Assembly: GCA_944323595.1 (NCBI GenBank) | Contig: CALUTF010000008.1 | Span: forward strand, 1 to 59,219 | Source: Candidatus Gastranaerophilales bacterium | GTDB taxonomy: Bacteria > Cyanobacteriota > Vampirovibrionia > Gastranaerophilales > Gastranaerophilaceae | Direction: 5' to 3' | Length of the DNA: 59,219 nt | In this document: positions 34,054 to 42,107 of the stretch, piece by piece | Layout of the letters: each line of letters starts with the position of its first letter | How positions within the stretch are numbered: position 1 is the first letter of the stretch | Notes under the pieces: generated by a model | Told to the model about the DNA's origin: nothing | What the model saw: only the letters and a program-made list of their open reading frames with translations | Databases searched by the model: none | Translations under genes and position numbers: made by a program

Positions 34054-34500
34054 TTAACCGTTAAAATACAGTCCGTGTCTTTGCATATCAACAGCGCGGA
34101 AACGTGCATCCAATGCTAAATCTGCTGCCAGTTCGGCATCTGAAGTATTTTTAATCAAATCAGCAGTCAGACCTGCAGCACTTTTAAACCCGTTTAAAAT
34201 TCCTGACGGCACTTGATTAATATCTGTTAGATTATTTTGTTTCATATATGCCAGTAATGATGATTGGTAATCATCTTGAGCTCTATCCTGCTGTGCTTTC
34301 AGGTTACCAAACAATGTCATATAGTTATTATATTTTTCTGTTGCATTTTGATAAGCAATTTTACCTTGCAGCCACAATGGTGTACTTTTTAATTGCTCCA
34401 TCATTCTGGCTTTATAATTCTCATACGTTCCGTACTGATTCTGTAATTCCGTACTAGAATTAAAGTAAAATTCTGATTTAATTCCGTCAGTTGGTGCCAT
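34054..34500 (-). CDS. Soluble coiled-coil orphan protein
   Basis: 148 residues, unrecognised. Helical and glutamine-rich: ELQNQYGTYENYKARMMEQL, YQNATEKYNNYMTLFGNLKAQQDRAQDDYQSSLLAYMKQ reads as a coiled coil. No signal peptide or membrane segment. AAAGGGAG precedes the ATG. It stands between rpsO (same strand) and the divergent dapB. Confidence 0.6.
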   Translation of the reverse strand: MAPTDGIKSEFYFNSSTELQNQYGTYENYKARMMEQLKSTPLWLQGKIAYQNATEKYNNYMTLFGNLKAQQDRAQDDYQSSLLAYMKQNNLTDINQVPSGILNGFKSAAGLTADLIKNTSDAELAADLALDARFRAVDMQRHGLYFNG

Positions 34501-34644
34501 AAATCTCCCTTTTTTCTTGTTACTTATATATATAAAGTATTTCTTGCGTCAAAAATTGCCTTTTTGATTAAGTTTTGTAAAGCTAAATTACTCATACGTT
34601 TTTGTTTCTGCTAACATTGTAGAACACAAAGAGGAGTGATTATT

Positions 34645-35394
34645 ATGATAAAAGTTGCAGTATGCGGCAGCGAGGGGAAAATGGGAAAAGAAGTGGTTCA
34701 GGCAATAATTGATGAACCGCAGACAGAACTTGCCGCAAAAATCGACATAGCAGGAAATGATACCTATAAAACAATAGAAGAAGCATCAAAAGCTGCAAAA
34801 ATTGATGTGCTGATTGATTTTACCCAGCCAAAATCAATTTTTGAAAATGCAAAATTCTGCCTGACACACGGAATAAAAATAGTCATCGGCACAACAGGCT
34901 TAAAAGATGAGCAGATAGAAGAACTCAAAAAATTATCAGCTGAAAATAAGACCGGATGCTTTATTGCGCCGAATTTTTCAACCGGAGCAGTCCTTATGAT
35001 GATGTTTGCAAAACAGGCTGCAAAATACTTTGACAATGCCGAAATCATTGAACTTCACCATAACCAGAAAAAAGATGCGCCATCAGGTACTGCAATAAAA
35101 ACAGCCTTGATGATGTCAGAAGCAAATGATAATTTTAAAAAAGGGAATTGCCCTGAAACAGAAACCATTGAGGGAGCCAGAGGCGGGGAATCTTATGCGG
35201 GAATTCAAATTCATTCGGTAAGAATGCCGGGTTATATAGCCTCACAGGAAGTTCTGTTCGGCTCAAGCGGACAACTTTTCAAAATCCGCCACGACTCGAT
35301 GGACAGAAAATGTTATATGGCAGGGGTAATTCTTGCAACAAAACATGTTTTTGAAAAGAACGATTTTATTTACGGGTTAGAAAATATATTATAA
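34645..35394 (+). CDS. dapB: 4-hydroxy-tetrahydrodipicolinate reductase
   Basis: NAD(P)H-dependent step of lysine/diaminopimelate synthesis. Nucleotide motif AVCGSEGKMGKEVV replaces the usual GAxGRMG, with the family's later IGTTGL, ELHHNQKKDAPSGTAIKTA and RHDSMDRKCYMAGV motifs present. ATG 34645 is preferred over GTG 34636 since GAGGAG lies at 34631. 249 residues is normal. asd follows after 13 nt, making a dapB-asd pair. Confidence 0.95.
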   Translation: MIKVAVCGSEGKMGKEVVQAIIDEPQTELAAKIDIAGNDTYKTIEEASKAAKIDVLIDFTQPKSIFENAKFCLTHGIKIVIGTTGLKDEQIEELKKLSAENKTGCFIAPNFSTGAVLMMMFAKQAAKYFDNAEIIELHHNQKKDAPSGTAIKTALMMSEANDNFKKGNCPETETIEGARGGESYAGIQIHSVRMPGYIASQEVLFGSSGQLFKIRHDSMDRKCYMAGVILATKHVFEKNDFIYGLENIL

Positions 35395-35407
35395 GGGAAT
35401 TAAAACA

Positions 35408-36424
35408 ATGAGAAAACCAAACATAGCAATTTTAGGCGCAACAGGTGTTGTAGGAAGAGAAATAACAAAAATAATCGACGAATTGAAAATTGAATTTAAC
35501 GAAATCAAATTTCTTTCAAGTGCCAAAAGTGCAGGTACAGAGCTTGAATTTCAAGGTAAAAAATATATAGTGGAAGAAGCTAAACCTGAGAGTTTTGACG
35601 GTGTAAATATTGTGCTTGCATCAGCAGGGGCATCAACTTCAAAACTTTTTGCTCCGGAAATCGTTAAACGCGGCGGAGTTCTCATTGATAACTCCAGCGC
35701 TTTCAGAATGGATAAAGATGTACCGCTTGTAATTGCTTATGTTAACGATGAAGATTTGAGAAAACACAAAGGAATTATAGCAAACCCGAACTGTTCAACT
35801 TCCCAATTGATGCTGGTTTTGAAACCGCTCCACGAAAAAGCAAAAATTAAACGACTCTTAGTATCGACTTATCAGGCAGTATCAGGAGCAGGACTTGCGG
35901 CAATAAACGAACTTACAGCAGATACAAAAGCAAACCTTGCCGGTGAAAAATTTGAAAATAAATGTTTCAAAAAACCTATTTCATTTAACGTAATCCCGCA
36001 GATAGATGTATTCTGCGAAAACGGTTACACAAAAGAAGAAATGAAAGTGGCAAACGAAACTAAAAAAATTCTTCACCTTGCACCGGAAACTCCGATATCA
36101 TGCACCGCTGCACGCGTACCGGTTTACAACGGACACTCAGAAGCTGTTGATATTGAATTTGAAGAAAAAATTACGCCCGATGAAGTAAGAGAAATTTTGA
36201 AAAACTCTTTCGGAGTAACAGTAATTGATAATCCTGAAAATTACGAATATCCGACAACACGCGATGCATCAGGTGTCGATCCGGTCTTTGTAGGACGAAT
36301 AAGAAAAAATCTTGCGTTTGATAACGGAATTTCACTCTGGTGCGTTGCCGATAACCTCAGAATCGGTGCGGCTTTGAATACCGTCAGACTTTGCCAGAAA
36401 GTTATTGAAATGGATTTGTTTTAA
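35408..36424 (+). CDS. asd: Aspartate-semialdehyde dehydrogenase
   Basis: Makes aspartate semialdehyde for lysine, threonine and methionine. NADP motif AILGATGVVGREI at the N terminus, active-site Cys in NPNCSTSQLMLVL (near residue 128), YQAVSGAG, and the His of RVPVYNGHSEAV. 338 residues is normal. Co-transcribed with dapB; it supplies the substrate for both DapA/DapB and the hom product at 131. A 15-bp inverted repeat follows the stop codon. Confidence 0.96.
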   Translation: MRKPNIAILGATGVVGREITKIIDELKIEFNEIKFLSSAKSAGTELEFQGKKYIVEEAKPESFDGVNIVLASAGASTSKLFAPEIVKRGGVLIDNSSAFRMDKDVPLVIAYVNDEDLRKHKGIIANPNCSTSQLMLVLKPLHEKAKIKRLLVSTYQAVSGAGLAAINELTADTKANLAGEKFENKCFKKPISFNVIPQIDVFCENGYTKEEMKVANETKKILHLAPETPISCTAARVPVYNGHSEAVDIEFEEKITPDEVREILKNSFGVTVIDNPENYEYPTTRDASGVDPVFVGRIRKNLAFDNGISLWCVADNLRIGAALNTVRLCQKVIEMDLF

Positions 36425-36439
36425 TTGAAAAAAGTTGAC

Positions 36440-36475
36440 TTTTCACACAAAATTATTAAAAATTTTGTGTGAAAA
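36440..36475 (+). terminator. Inverted repeat after asd
   Basis: TTTTCACACAAAATT and its perfect complement, 6-nt loop (arms 36440-36454, 36461-36475). No long T-run follows on the plus strand, so termination efficiency is uncertain. Confidence 0.6.
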
Positions 36476-36584
36476 TTTCAACAAAATTTTATTAATTTTT
36501 TGCAAAATTTCTAAACATTCAGACAAAAAAAATTATGTTTGTGTTTTAATCAAATCAACAGAAAAATATAAAGGTCATACAATT

Positions 36585-36734
36585 ATGAAAACAGAAGAAA
36601 AAAAAGTAAACTTAATGGACAAAAAACACGTAATCACTAACGTTGATACCCACATTGACTCTAATGAAAATGATTCTATTTACGAATACCGTTCTAATAT
36701 AGAAATGCTTGAACAAACATTACAAATCGCATAA
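36585..36734 (+). CDS. 49-residue orphan protein
   Basis: Unrecognised, acidic and soluble (MKTEEKKVNLMDKKHVITN... YEYRSNIEMLEQTLQIA). ATG 36585 has AAAGG 10 nt upstream; the frame continues back to 36435 without a binding site. It lies between the asd inverted repeat and another small ORF starting 23 nt on, so the two small genes are likely expressed together. Confidence 0.45.
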   Translation: MKTEEKKVNLMDKKHVITNVDTHIDSNENDSIYEYRSNIEMLEQTLQIA

Positions 36735-36757
36735 CAGGAAAAAAGAGAAAAAGGGAA

Positions 36758-37018
36758 ATGGAGATCTCTAAAATTACGGTTGGAGCATTTAATAAAATAA
36801 ATGCAAAACATACGGTTATTAACCCTGCTTTGAATTTTGTAGAAACAAATATAAAAACTGCATTAAATATCCATACACCTGAAGTAAAAATCAAAACTCC
36901 GGATGTTGATGTTTTTCAAGAGATGAAAGGGGTAGAGCAAATAGAACGTAACTACCGTATGAAAGCTGATATTGCAAAAAGTCTTGGCAGTGTACAAGAT
37001 TTTTATTTTTTGATGTAG
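36758..37018 (+). CDS. 86-residue orphan protein
   Basis: Unrecognised. Residues 1-60 read as beta-rich (KITVGAFNKINAKHTVINPALNFVE), with VKIKTPDVDVF, then a helix EMKGVEQIERNYRMKADIAKSLG and a short end QDFYFLM. AAAGGGAA precedes the ATG. Convergent with the glycosyltransferase gene 39 bp away; the spacer contains the palindrome TTTGCCGGCAAA but no terminator. Confidence 0.5.
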   Translation: MEISKITVGAFNKINAKHTVINPALNFVETNIKTALNIHTPEVKIKTPDVDVFQEMKGVEQIERNYRMKADIAKSLGSVQDFYFLM

Positions 37019-37057
37019 TCAGGTGTTTGCCGGCAAAGATATTCTATTAATGCACCG

Positions 37058-38026
37058 TCAGGGTTGTTTGTATAAATTTTTGCTTACCGGAATTTTTATA
37101 CCAAGAATTGTCAGTGTTTTAATTTTCTTTTTGTGGCTGAAAACATTTTTTATAGAAAACAGCTTTTGTGAAAAACTTTCAGGTTTTGGAAGAGCAGATT
37201 TTTCATAGCATAATTTTATTTCATCATACACAACTGATTTCTCGGCGTATTCCCACCATAAATCTTTTAACGGATGCCCGCAGCCTTTGAGACAAGGTTT
37301 AATTCCTGTATAATGGATGATTACCGGAGTTTTTGAAGCATTCAAATAATCTTCTTCCGCTTGTCCGTCGTATTCATAGTAGAAGTTGCGCCACCATGTG
37401 TTAAGATAATTGTATTTCGGGTTCAGGAGAACTTTTTTCTCATCCGTTACCACATTCAGGATATCCTGATCACAAAATTCTATTTTTCGTTCGGTAGAAA
37501 GAGCGTATGATTTTACCAAATCAAAAAATTTATTTTCCCTGCAATATTTACAGTTAAAAAGTAAAACACCCGAATTAAAATAATGCGGCTGTCTCAGTCC
37601 TAATCTTTTAATATGTTTTTGGACATCCCATACATCTTCTACTGCGCCAAGAAAATTTCCCTCCAAATTTGTTTCCCATAATTCGGTCAAATCCCCGCAT
37701 ACAAGCGTATCGCAGTCAAGATAAAGAATTCTGTCTAAGTCAGGACAAAAATCAGGCAGTTTAACTCGGAACCATGCCTCTTTTGTTACCCATCCCGACA
37801 TCGGAAATTTATCAAATTCCGACTGGTCAACTTTTACCATACGTATGGTGCATTTAGTTTTTACTTTAAACTTTTCAAGCTTTAACAGGCTTTCGGTATT
37901 TAAGTTTGAATACAATATAACAAATGAGATGTAAGGATTATTGATAGCAGCCCCTGTCATTGAAACAATTGTCTGATCCAGATATTTGTCATCCGGAGCG
38001 TATGCTATTGTCATTTTATTTTTCAT
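37058..38026 (-). CDS. Family-8-type glycosyltransferase
   Basis: 322 residues, GT-A fold. N-terminal MTIAYAPDDKYLDQTIVSM, the metal-binding DCD in RILYLDCDTLVCGDLTELWE (near residue 100), PHYFNSGVLLFN and FCDQDILN are GT8 signatures; C-terminal part HYTGIKPC. It probably transfers galactose or glucose onto LPS core or a similar glycan, fitting galE nearby. Last gene of the leftward run that starts with the methyltransferase at 42090; overlaps the preceding gene by 11 nt. Confidence 0.88.
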   Translation of the reverse strand: MKNKMTIAYAPDDKYLDQTIVSMTGAAINNPYISFVILYSNLNTESLLKLEKFKVKTKCTIRMVKVDQSEFDKFPMSGWVTKEAWFRVKLPDFCPDLDRILYLDCDTLVCGDLTELWETNLEGNFLGAVEDVWDVQKHIKRLGLRQPHYFNSGVLLFNCKYCRENKFFDLVKSYALSTERKIEFCDQDILNVVTDEKKVLLNPKYNYLNTWWRNFYYEYDGQAEEDYLNASKTPVIIHYTGIKPCLKGCGHPLKDLWWEYAEKSVVYDEIKLCYEKSALPKPESFSQKLFSIKNVFSHKKKIKTLTILGIKIPVSKNLYKQP

Positions 38027-38933
38027 AATCCCCGCCTGTCAGTTTTTCATATAGAGTGCCTGTAAAATCAATATTTTTTTTCTTACTCAAAACTTTCATT
38101 TTATGCGTAAGTTTATGAATGGAAGACATCTGTTTAAATTGTTCAAAACGTTCTTTACTGTATGGATTTAAAAGTTCATTTTGCATTTGCTGTACGGGAA
38201 AGAAACTGAAAAACGGAACATTTTGCCATAATTTTTTATTTTCATCCCCAGCCATTGTTACCATTGTGAATGCGTGCAAAAACGTAAAATAATTTACCAG
38301 AAAATGATTGTTGCGCCAGTATTCATGCAGAACTTCTTTTGTATCGGTGAGGATTTTATGTTCCGGCTTTGAATGAATAAAATAACTTGCCATATTAAGA
38401 CCGTCGAGGTCTGCTTCAGGATTATTCCGGAATACAAACAGGTCGGAATTTGTAATATACTCAGGCATTTTATCCGTAAATAATACTGTTGCATCCACCC
38501 AGGTGCCGCCGTGTTCCGTAAGCAGGTGCGTGCGGAGAATATCAGAAAAATGCGCGGTTTTAATTATACCTTTATTTTTCAAATCATAAATAAATCCGGG
38601 GATGTTTGCATAATTTTCTATATTGTCCGAAGTAAGAATTATTCTTTCACGTCCGTCTGAAAATTTTTCAACACTTTCAAGACATGTTTTCACAAGCGGC
38701 GGAAGATTTTCCATGCCCTGCTCCCAGTATTGCCAGATTATTTTCGGCGCATCTTTAAGTGATTCCTGCTTTTTATTTTCGTTTCTTTTCTGAACAATTT
38801 TTACATATTTTTTCAGGTATTTTTTTGCATAATCACCTTTTACAATACGCCGGATGCGTTTGTTTGGAATAAATATTTCAATAAAAATTTTAAACAAAGA
38901 ATTTTTTGTTTGATTTAGAAAAGATTTAATCAT
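38016..38933 (-). CDS. Capsule-type glycosyltransferase (DXD sugar-binding family)
   Basis: 305 residues. IIWQYWEQGMENLPPLVKTCLESV, HFSDILRTHLLTEHGGTWVDATVLFTDKMP and the following NSDLFVFRN match the capsular polysaccharide synthesis/GT32-like family, with the conserved D-x-x-R and W-x-DA. The N terminus is basic and may bind the membrane. It overlaps the TSCPD gene by 8 nt and the GT8 gene by 11 nt, so translation of the three is probably coupled. Confidence 0.85.
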   Translation of the reverse strand: MIKSFLNQTKNSLFKIFIEIFIPNKRIRRIVKGDYAKKYLKKYVKIVQKRNENKKQESLKDAPKIIWQYWEQGMENLPPLVKTCLESVEKFSDGRERIILTSDNIENYANIPGFIYDLKNKGIIKTAHFSDILRTHLLTEHGGTWVDATVLFTDKMPEYITNSDLFVFRNNPEADLDGLNMASYFIHSKPEHKILTDTKEVLHEYWRNNHFLVNYFTFLHAFTMVTMAGDENKKLWQNVPFFSFFPVQQMQNELLNPYSKERFEQFKQMSSIHKLTHKMKVLSKKKNIDFTGTLYEKLTGGDYEK

Positions 38934-39216
38934 TTTTCACTGTTGTTTTAATTTTATTTTTGTACTCAATCAGACATTTAGCAAGCTGGTCAGGGCAGGA
39001 TGTCCCCTTGTCCCCGCAGGTTATCCCCTGTAATCTTTCGATTACTTCATCAATTTTCATTCCTCTAATCAGGCTGACTATTCCTTTAAGGTTGCCGTTG
39101 CAGCCGCCCAGAAATCCTGCGTCAACTATCCTTCCGTCTTCATCAATTGCAGCCTGTATCATTCTGCTGCATGTACCTGTTGTTTCGTATTGAATTACTT
39201 CTACATTTTTATTCAT
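38926..39216 (-). CDS. TSCPD-domain protein
   Basis: 96 residues, the whole of which matches the TSCPD/TIGR03905 type: TTGTCSRMIQAAIDEDGRIVDAGFLGGCNGNLKGI... ERLQGITCGDKGTSCPDQLAKCL. Four cysteines could bind a metal. The domain is otherwise found at the end of adenosylcobalamin-dependent ribonucleotide reductases; the stand-alone form has no established role. Here it sits between a nitroreductase and two glycosyltransferases in one transcription unit. Confidence 0.85.
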   Translation of the reverse strand: MNKNVEVIQYETTGTCSRMIQAAIDEDGRIVDAGFLGGCNGNLKGIVSLIRGMKIDEVIERLQGITCGDKGTSCPDQLAKCLIEYKNKIKTTVKND

Positions 39217-39227
39217 TATTCATACCT

Positions 39228-40118
39228 TTATCTGATAAAATTCCAAAAATATCTTTTTACTTTGTCAAAAATTTTCATATCATTTCTGCCGCCTTTTTGT
39301 GCGGTTGAAATTGTGTAAGGTTCAGGCTGGGTGGTTCTTGAATATTTAATATCGCGCGGCCCGAAAAGCATCACGTAAGAAGCTTTGTAACCGTCTGGAA
39401 TTTGAAGCTGGCGGCAGAGTTCCGGAAACATTTTAAGGCAGATTTCCGCAAATCCGCACCACACAGTGCCGACACCTAAACTCTGTGCATATAATTCAAA
39501 ATAACTTAATGCAATTATCGGGTCAATATCCGCACACGGTGCGTCTATTGGTGAGCAGGCAACTATAAGATGCGGTGCGCCTCTAAAAATTACGTCTTCA
39601 CCGTTTAAAAATGCGTCTTTGTATTTGCCGAATTTTTCAAGGATAGGTTTAACCGGAGTTTTTGTCAGAATTTTTATAAGTGTGCTGGTTACATACGCTC
39701 TAAAGTCATTCATTACAGCAATATCATCAATAAAGGCAAAATGAAGACGATGATTGTTACACCCGGTTGGTACCCAGTTTAGCATATTTTTAAGTTTGTC
39801 CATAGTTTCTTTGTCAAGATTTTCACTCTTATAATGCCTGAAACTTCTGCGGCTTTTTATCAGGTTTAAAATATCTTCGCTTTTAATATCTTTTATGGAG
39901 TCTGAATCCTGCGGATTTTTACCAAAAATTGAAAGTGCACCTGTAGGACATACTGCAAGACAGTGCTGGCATTTTATACATCTTTGTTCCCCGTTTTGTG
40001 CAATATGCGGGACTTCATTTTCATTTTGTTCCAATACTCCTGCAGTACAATCTTTTACACAAAGTCCGCAGTGTATACATTTTTTTTCATCAATAACCAA
40101 ATTCATGCAGTTCATCAT
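39228..40118 (-). CDS. Ferredoxin-nitroreductase fusion
   Basis: 296 residues. Two 4Fe-4S motifs (CIHCGLCVKDC and CIKCQHCLAVCP, residues 13-53) are fused to an FMN nitroreductase domain (from about 80: LIKSRRSFRHYKSENL, NWVPTGCNNHRLHF, GTVWCGFAEI). Such fusions reduce quinones, nitro- or enoate-type substrates with ferredoxin electrons. It overlaps the acyltransferase stop by 4 nt (ATGA), tying it to the polyene locus, where it might reduce or protect the product; that role is only inferred. Confidence 0.87.
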   Translation of the reverse strand: MMNCMNLVIDEKKCIHCGLCVKDCTAGVLEQNENEVPHIAQNGEQRCIKCQHCLAVCPTGALSIFGKNPQDSDSIKDIKSEDILNLIKSRRSFRHYKSENLDKETMDKLKNMLNWVPTGCNNHRLHFAFIDDIAVMNDFRAYVTSTLIKILTKTPVKPILEKFGKYKDAFLNGEDVIFRGAPHLIVACSPIDAPCADIDPIIALSYFELYAQSLGVGTVWCGFAEICLKMFPELCRQLQIPDGYKASYVMLFGPRDIKYSRTTQPEPYTISTAQKGGRNDMKIFDKVKRYFWNFIR

Positions 40119-41014
40119 TTCTCTCCTGTTTTACCGTCAACAAATATATCATAAAAATGGTAAAATTGCAGCGGATAGCGGCGTGTAAGGTTTTCAAGGA
40201 ATTTTACGTATGCAGTTTGCATTTCTTTTTGATTTACCGGTGCTTTTTCTATGTAAGTAATGTATTTGTCACCTTTAGTTTTTACAAGTACAATAAAAAA
40301 AGTCGGGCAATCCATAAGTTTTGCAAACGTAAATGTACCAAGCGGAAACTCAACAGTTCGTCCAAGAAATTTTGTTTGAAATACCGTAGAGCCTGTTTCC
40401 GACACTCTGTCTCCGGCAATAAATACAAGCTCGCCGCGGTCTAATTTTTCTTTAATTTCAATCGGAGTACTGACGTTAATCTGTTCCACCGGATAAGTTG
40501 TTACATCAGCCTGCGGCACCATAATTCTTCTGATAAATTCATTAAATATTTTACACTGGTTTTCACTGAGAAATATATTTACGTGAACATTGTATTTATC
40601 GTATTTCGCACTCAAAAATGAGCGCAAAACATGAATATTACCGAGATGTGAACTGATAAAAAATCCGCCCTTTTTTTGTATTACGCAATTAAAAAATTCA
40701 TTCTTTGTATCTTCATCAGCGAATGTAATATTATGAGGGTCAAATTTATTTATAAATGTTTCCATATTGTCAATAAGAATATCGGAATATGATAAAAAAT
40801 GCCGGAACTGGTTTACTAAAGTAGGTTTTACACCGGCTTCAGGCAGATATTTTTTGGAATACCCCCGTACTTCTTTTCCAAAAATAAATGCAAAAAAAGT
40901 GACAAAAAAGGTTAAACATTTTACGGCTTTTTTGCCGCAGATACGGTATAAATAATACATAAACAGAAGCCTTTTAAGTCCGGCAGCCTGTTCTTTTACC
41001 TGATACCATTTCAT
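40115..41014 (-). CDS. Lipid A-type (LpxL/HtrB-like) acyltransferase
   Basis: 299 residues from ATG 41014, which overlaps the methyltransferase TGA (ATGA). Family features: N-terminal membrane-anchoring segment, GGFFISSHLGNIHVLRSFL, GELVFIAGDR and FPLGTFTFAKLMDCPTFFI. In aryl-polyene clusters such enzymes are thought to move the polyene onto a lipid. Oddly, the catalytic H-x(4)-[DE] box reads H-LGNI-H, so the acidic partner is replaced by His. Inner-membrane, cytoplasmic face. Confidence 0.78.
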   Translation of the reverse strand: MKWYQVKEQAAGLKRLLFMYYLYRICGKKAVKCLTFFVTFFAFIFGKEVRGYSKKYLPEAGVKPTLVNQFRHFLSYSDILIDNMETFINKFDPHNITFADEDTKNEFFNCVIQKKGGFFISSHLGNIHVLRSFLSAKYDKYNVHVNIFLSENQCKIFNEFIRRIMVPQADVTTYPVEQINVSTPIEIKEKLDRGELVFIAGDRVSETGSTVFQTKFLGRTVEFPLGTFTFAKLMDCPTFFIVLVKTKGDKYITYIEKAPVNQKEMQTAYVKFLENLTRRYPLQFYHFYDIFVDGKTGEK

Positions 41015-42090
41015 GCTTTTACACACTCCAGCAGGGTGTAGTCATGTGTGCTTATACGGTATTCCGATGATATTTTTAAGCCTGACTGCTCAATGAGTTT
41101 TTCCATATCGGATTTTTTATACATTTTGCTTTTACCGTTTGCCATACAGGTAAAATAAAGTGAAATATGTACAAGAGAATAAGCAGCTCCGCCGAATATC
41201 TGGTTATCTGTAAACGGTTCCAGAATATAAATTCTCGTATCATCTTCCATGTTATTGCAAATGTTTGAGAGTATATAGACAATCTGTTCTTTTGAAAAGC
41301 AATCAAGAAACTGACTCATAAACACAGCACCCGAAAAATGCGGATATGCATAATTTTTATCAATGACATTTATTCCGCAAAATTTGCATCTTGAGGAATT
41401 TATATTTTGTTTTGCGCGTTCTATATTTTCCGGCAAATCAAGCATGGTAACGTTGCAGTTTTCGTTATATGCAAGACATGCTTTTTCAAATTTACCTGTA
41501 TTTCCGCCTATGTCAAAAATTTCTGCAGGGTTATGCTTGAAAATTATTTTTAAAGCTTCTTCAAAGCAGCCGTCAGAATAATAATGGTCAAATTCATACC
41601 AGCTTTTTTGTATCTGCGGCGGAAGTTTTGTCAGTGCAGGATAGATTGTCGGGTAGTCGCCTATAAATTTATGAAGCCCGCATGGCTCTTCTGTTTTAAA
41701 AGAGTCTAAAAGCTTTGATGCCCCGAGATAACAAACATCTTTCATAAAATTAAAGTTGACCCTTGTCATTTCATCATAGAGGAATGATTGGGCAAGTTTT
41801 GTCGTTGAAAATTTACCGTCTTCACATTTTACCAGTCCTGCACATTCGGCAGCATCAAAAAGCGTTGATACGCAATATTCGGTAACATTACAATGTTTTA
41901 TGATTTCATCTATTGTAGATGGAGTTTCATCAATAAATTTTAAAATTCCAAGCTCCAGAAGTGCGCCTGTTGCATGAAATGTAAAGGGCGAAAAAGCTAT
42001 TTCCTGTGCCTTTGTCAGTGCTTCAACACGTGAGGATTCTCTTTTGCGCTCTCTTCTGTATCTTAATTTTGTTGCATTTTCCTCTGTCAT
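41011..42090 (-). CDS. SAM-dependent O-methyltransferase
   Basis: 359 residues. An N-terminal winged-helix dimerisation part (residues 25-110, FHATGALLELGILKFIDETPSTIDEI... STLFDAAECAGLVKCEDGKFS) precedes a class I methyltransferase domain with AEIFDIGGNTGKFEKACL and later ILEPFTDN, the layout of small-molecule O-methyltransferases. In an aryl-polyene setting it would methylate the aryl head group hydroxyl. The extended -10 TGCTATAAT lies 9 nt before the ATG with no Shine-Dalgarno. First gene of the run to 37058. Confidence 0.82.
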   Translation of the reverse strand: MTEENATKLRYRRERKRESSRVEALTKAQEIAFSPFTFHATGALLELGILKFIDETPSTIDEIIKHCNVTEYCVSTLFDAAECAGLVKCEDGKFSTTKLAQSFLYDEMTRVNFNFMKDVCYLGASKLLDSFKTEEPCGLHKFIGDYPTIYPALTKLPPQIQKSWYEFDHYYSDGCFEEALKIIFKHNPAEIFDIGGNTGKFEKACLAYNENCNVTMLDLPENIERAKQNINSSRCKFCGINVIDKNYAYPHFSGAVFMSQFLDCFSKEQIVYILSNICNNMEDDTRIYILEPFTDNQIFGGAAYSLVHISLYFTCMANGKSKMYKKSDMEKLIEQSGLKISSEYRISTHDYTLLECVKA

Positions 42091-42107
42091 GATATTAAAA
42101 TTATAGC
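42091..42107. promoter_or_regulatory. 17-bp divergent spacer with overlapping -10 boxes
   Basis: The two start codons (42090 minus, 42108 plus) are separated by only 17 bp. Rightward -10 TAAAAT is 42096-42101 (TTGCAT at 42072-42077, 18-nt spacer); leftward -10 TATAAT is 42105-42100. They overlap, both -35 regions lie in the other gene, and neither gene has a ribosome binding site. Confidence 0.55.

Noticed and set aside
37026-37037. TTTGCCGGCAAA palindrome as a terminator
   Set aside because: It has no loop and no T-run; too short to terminate.
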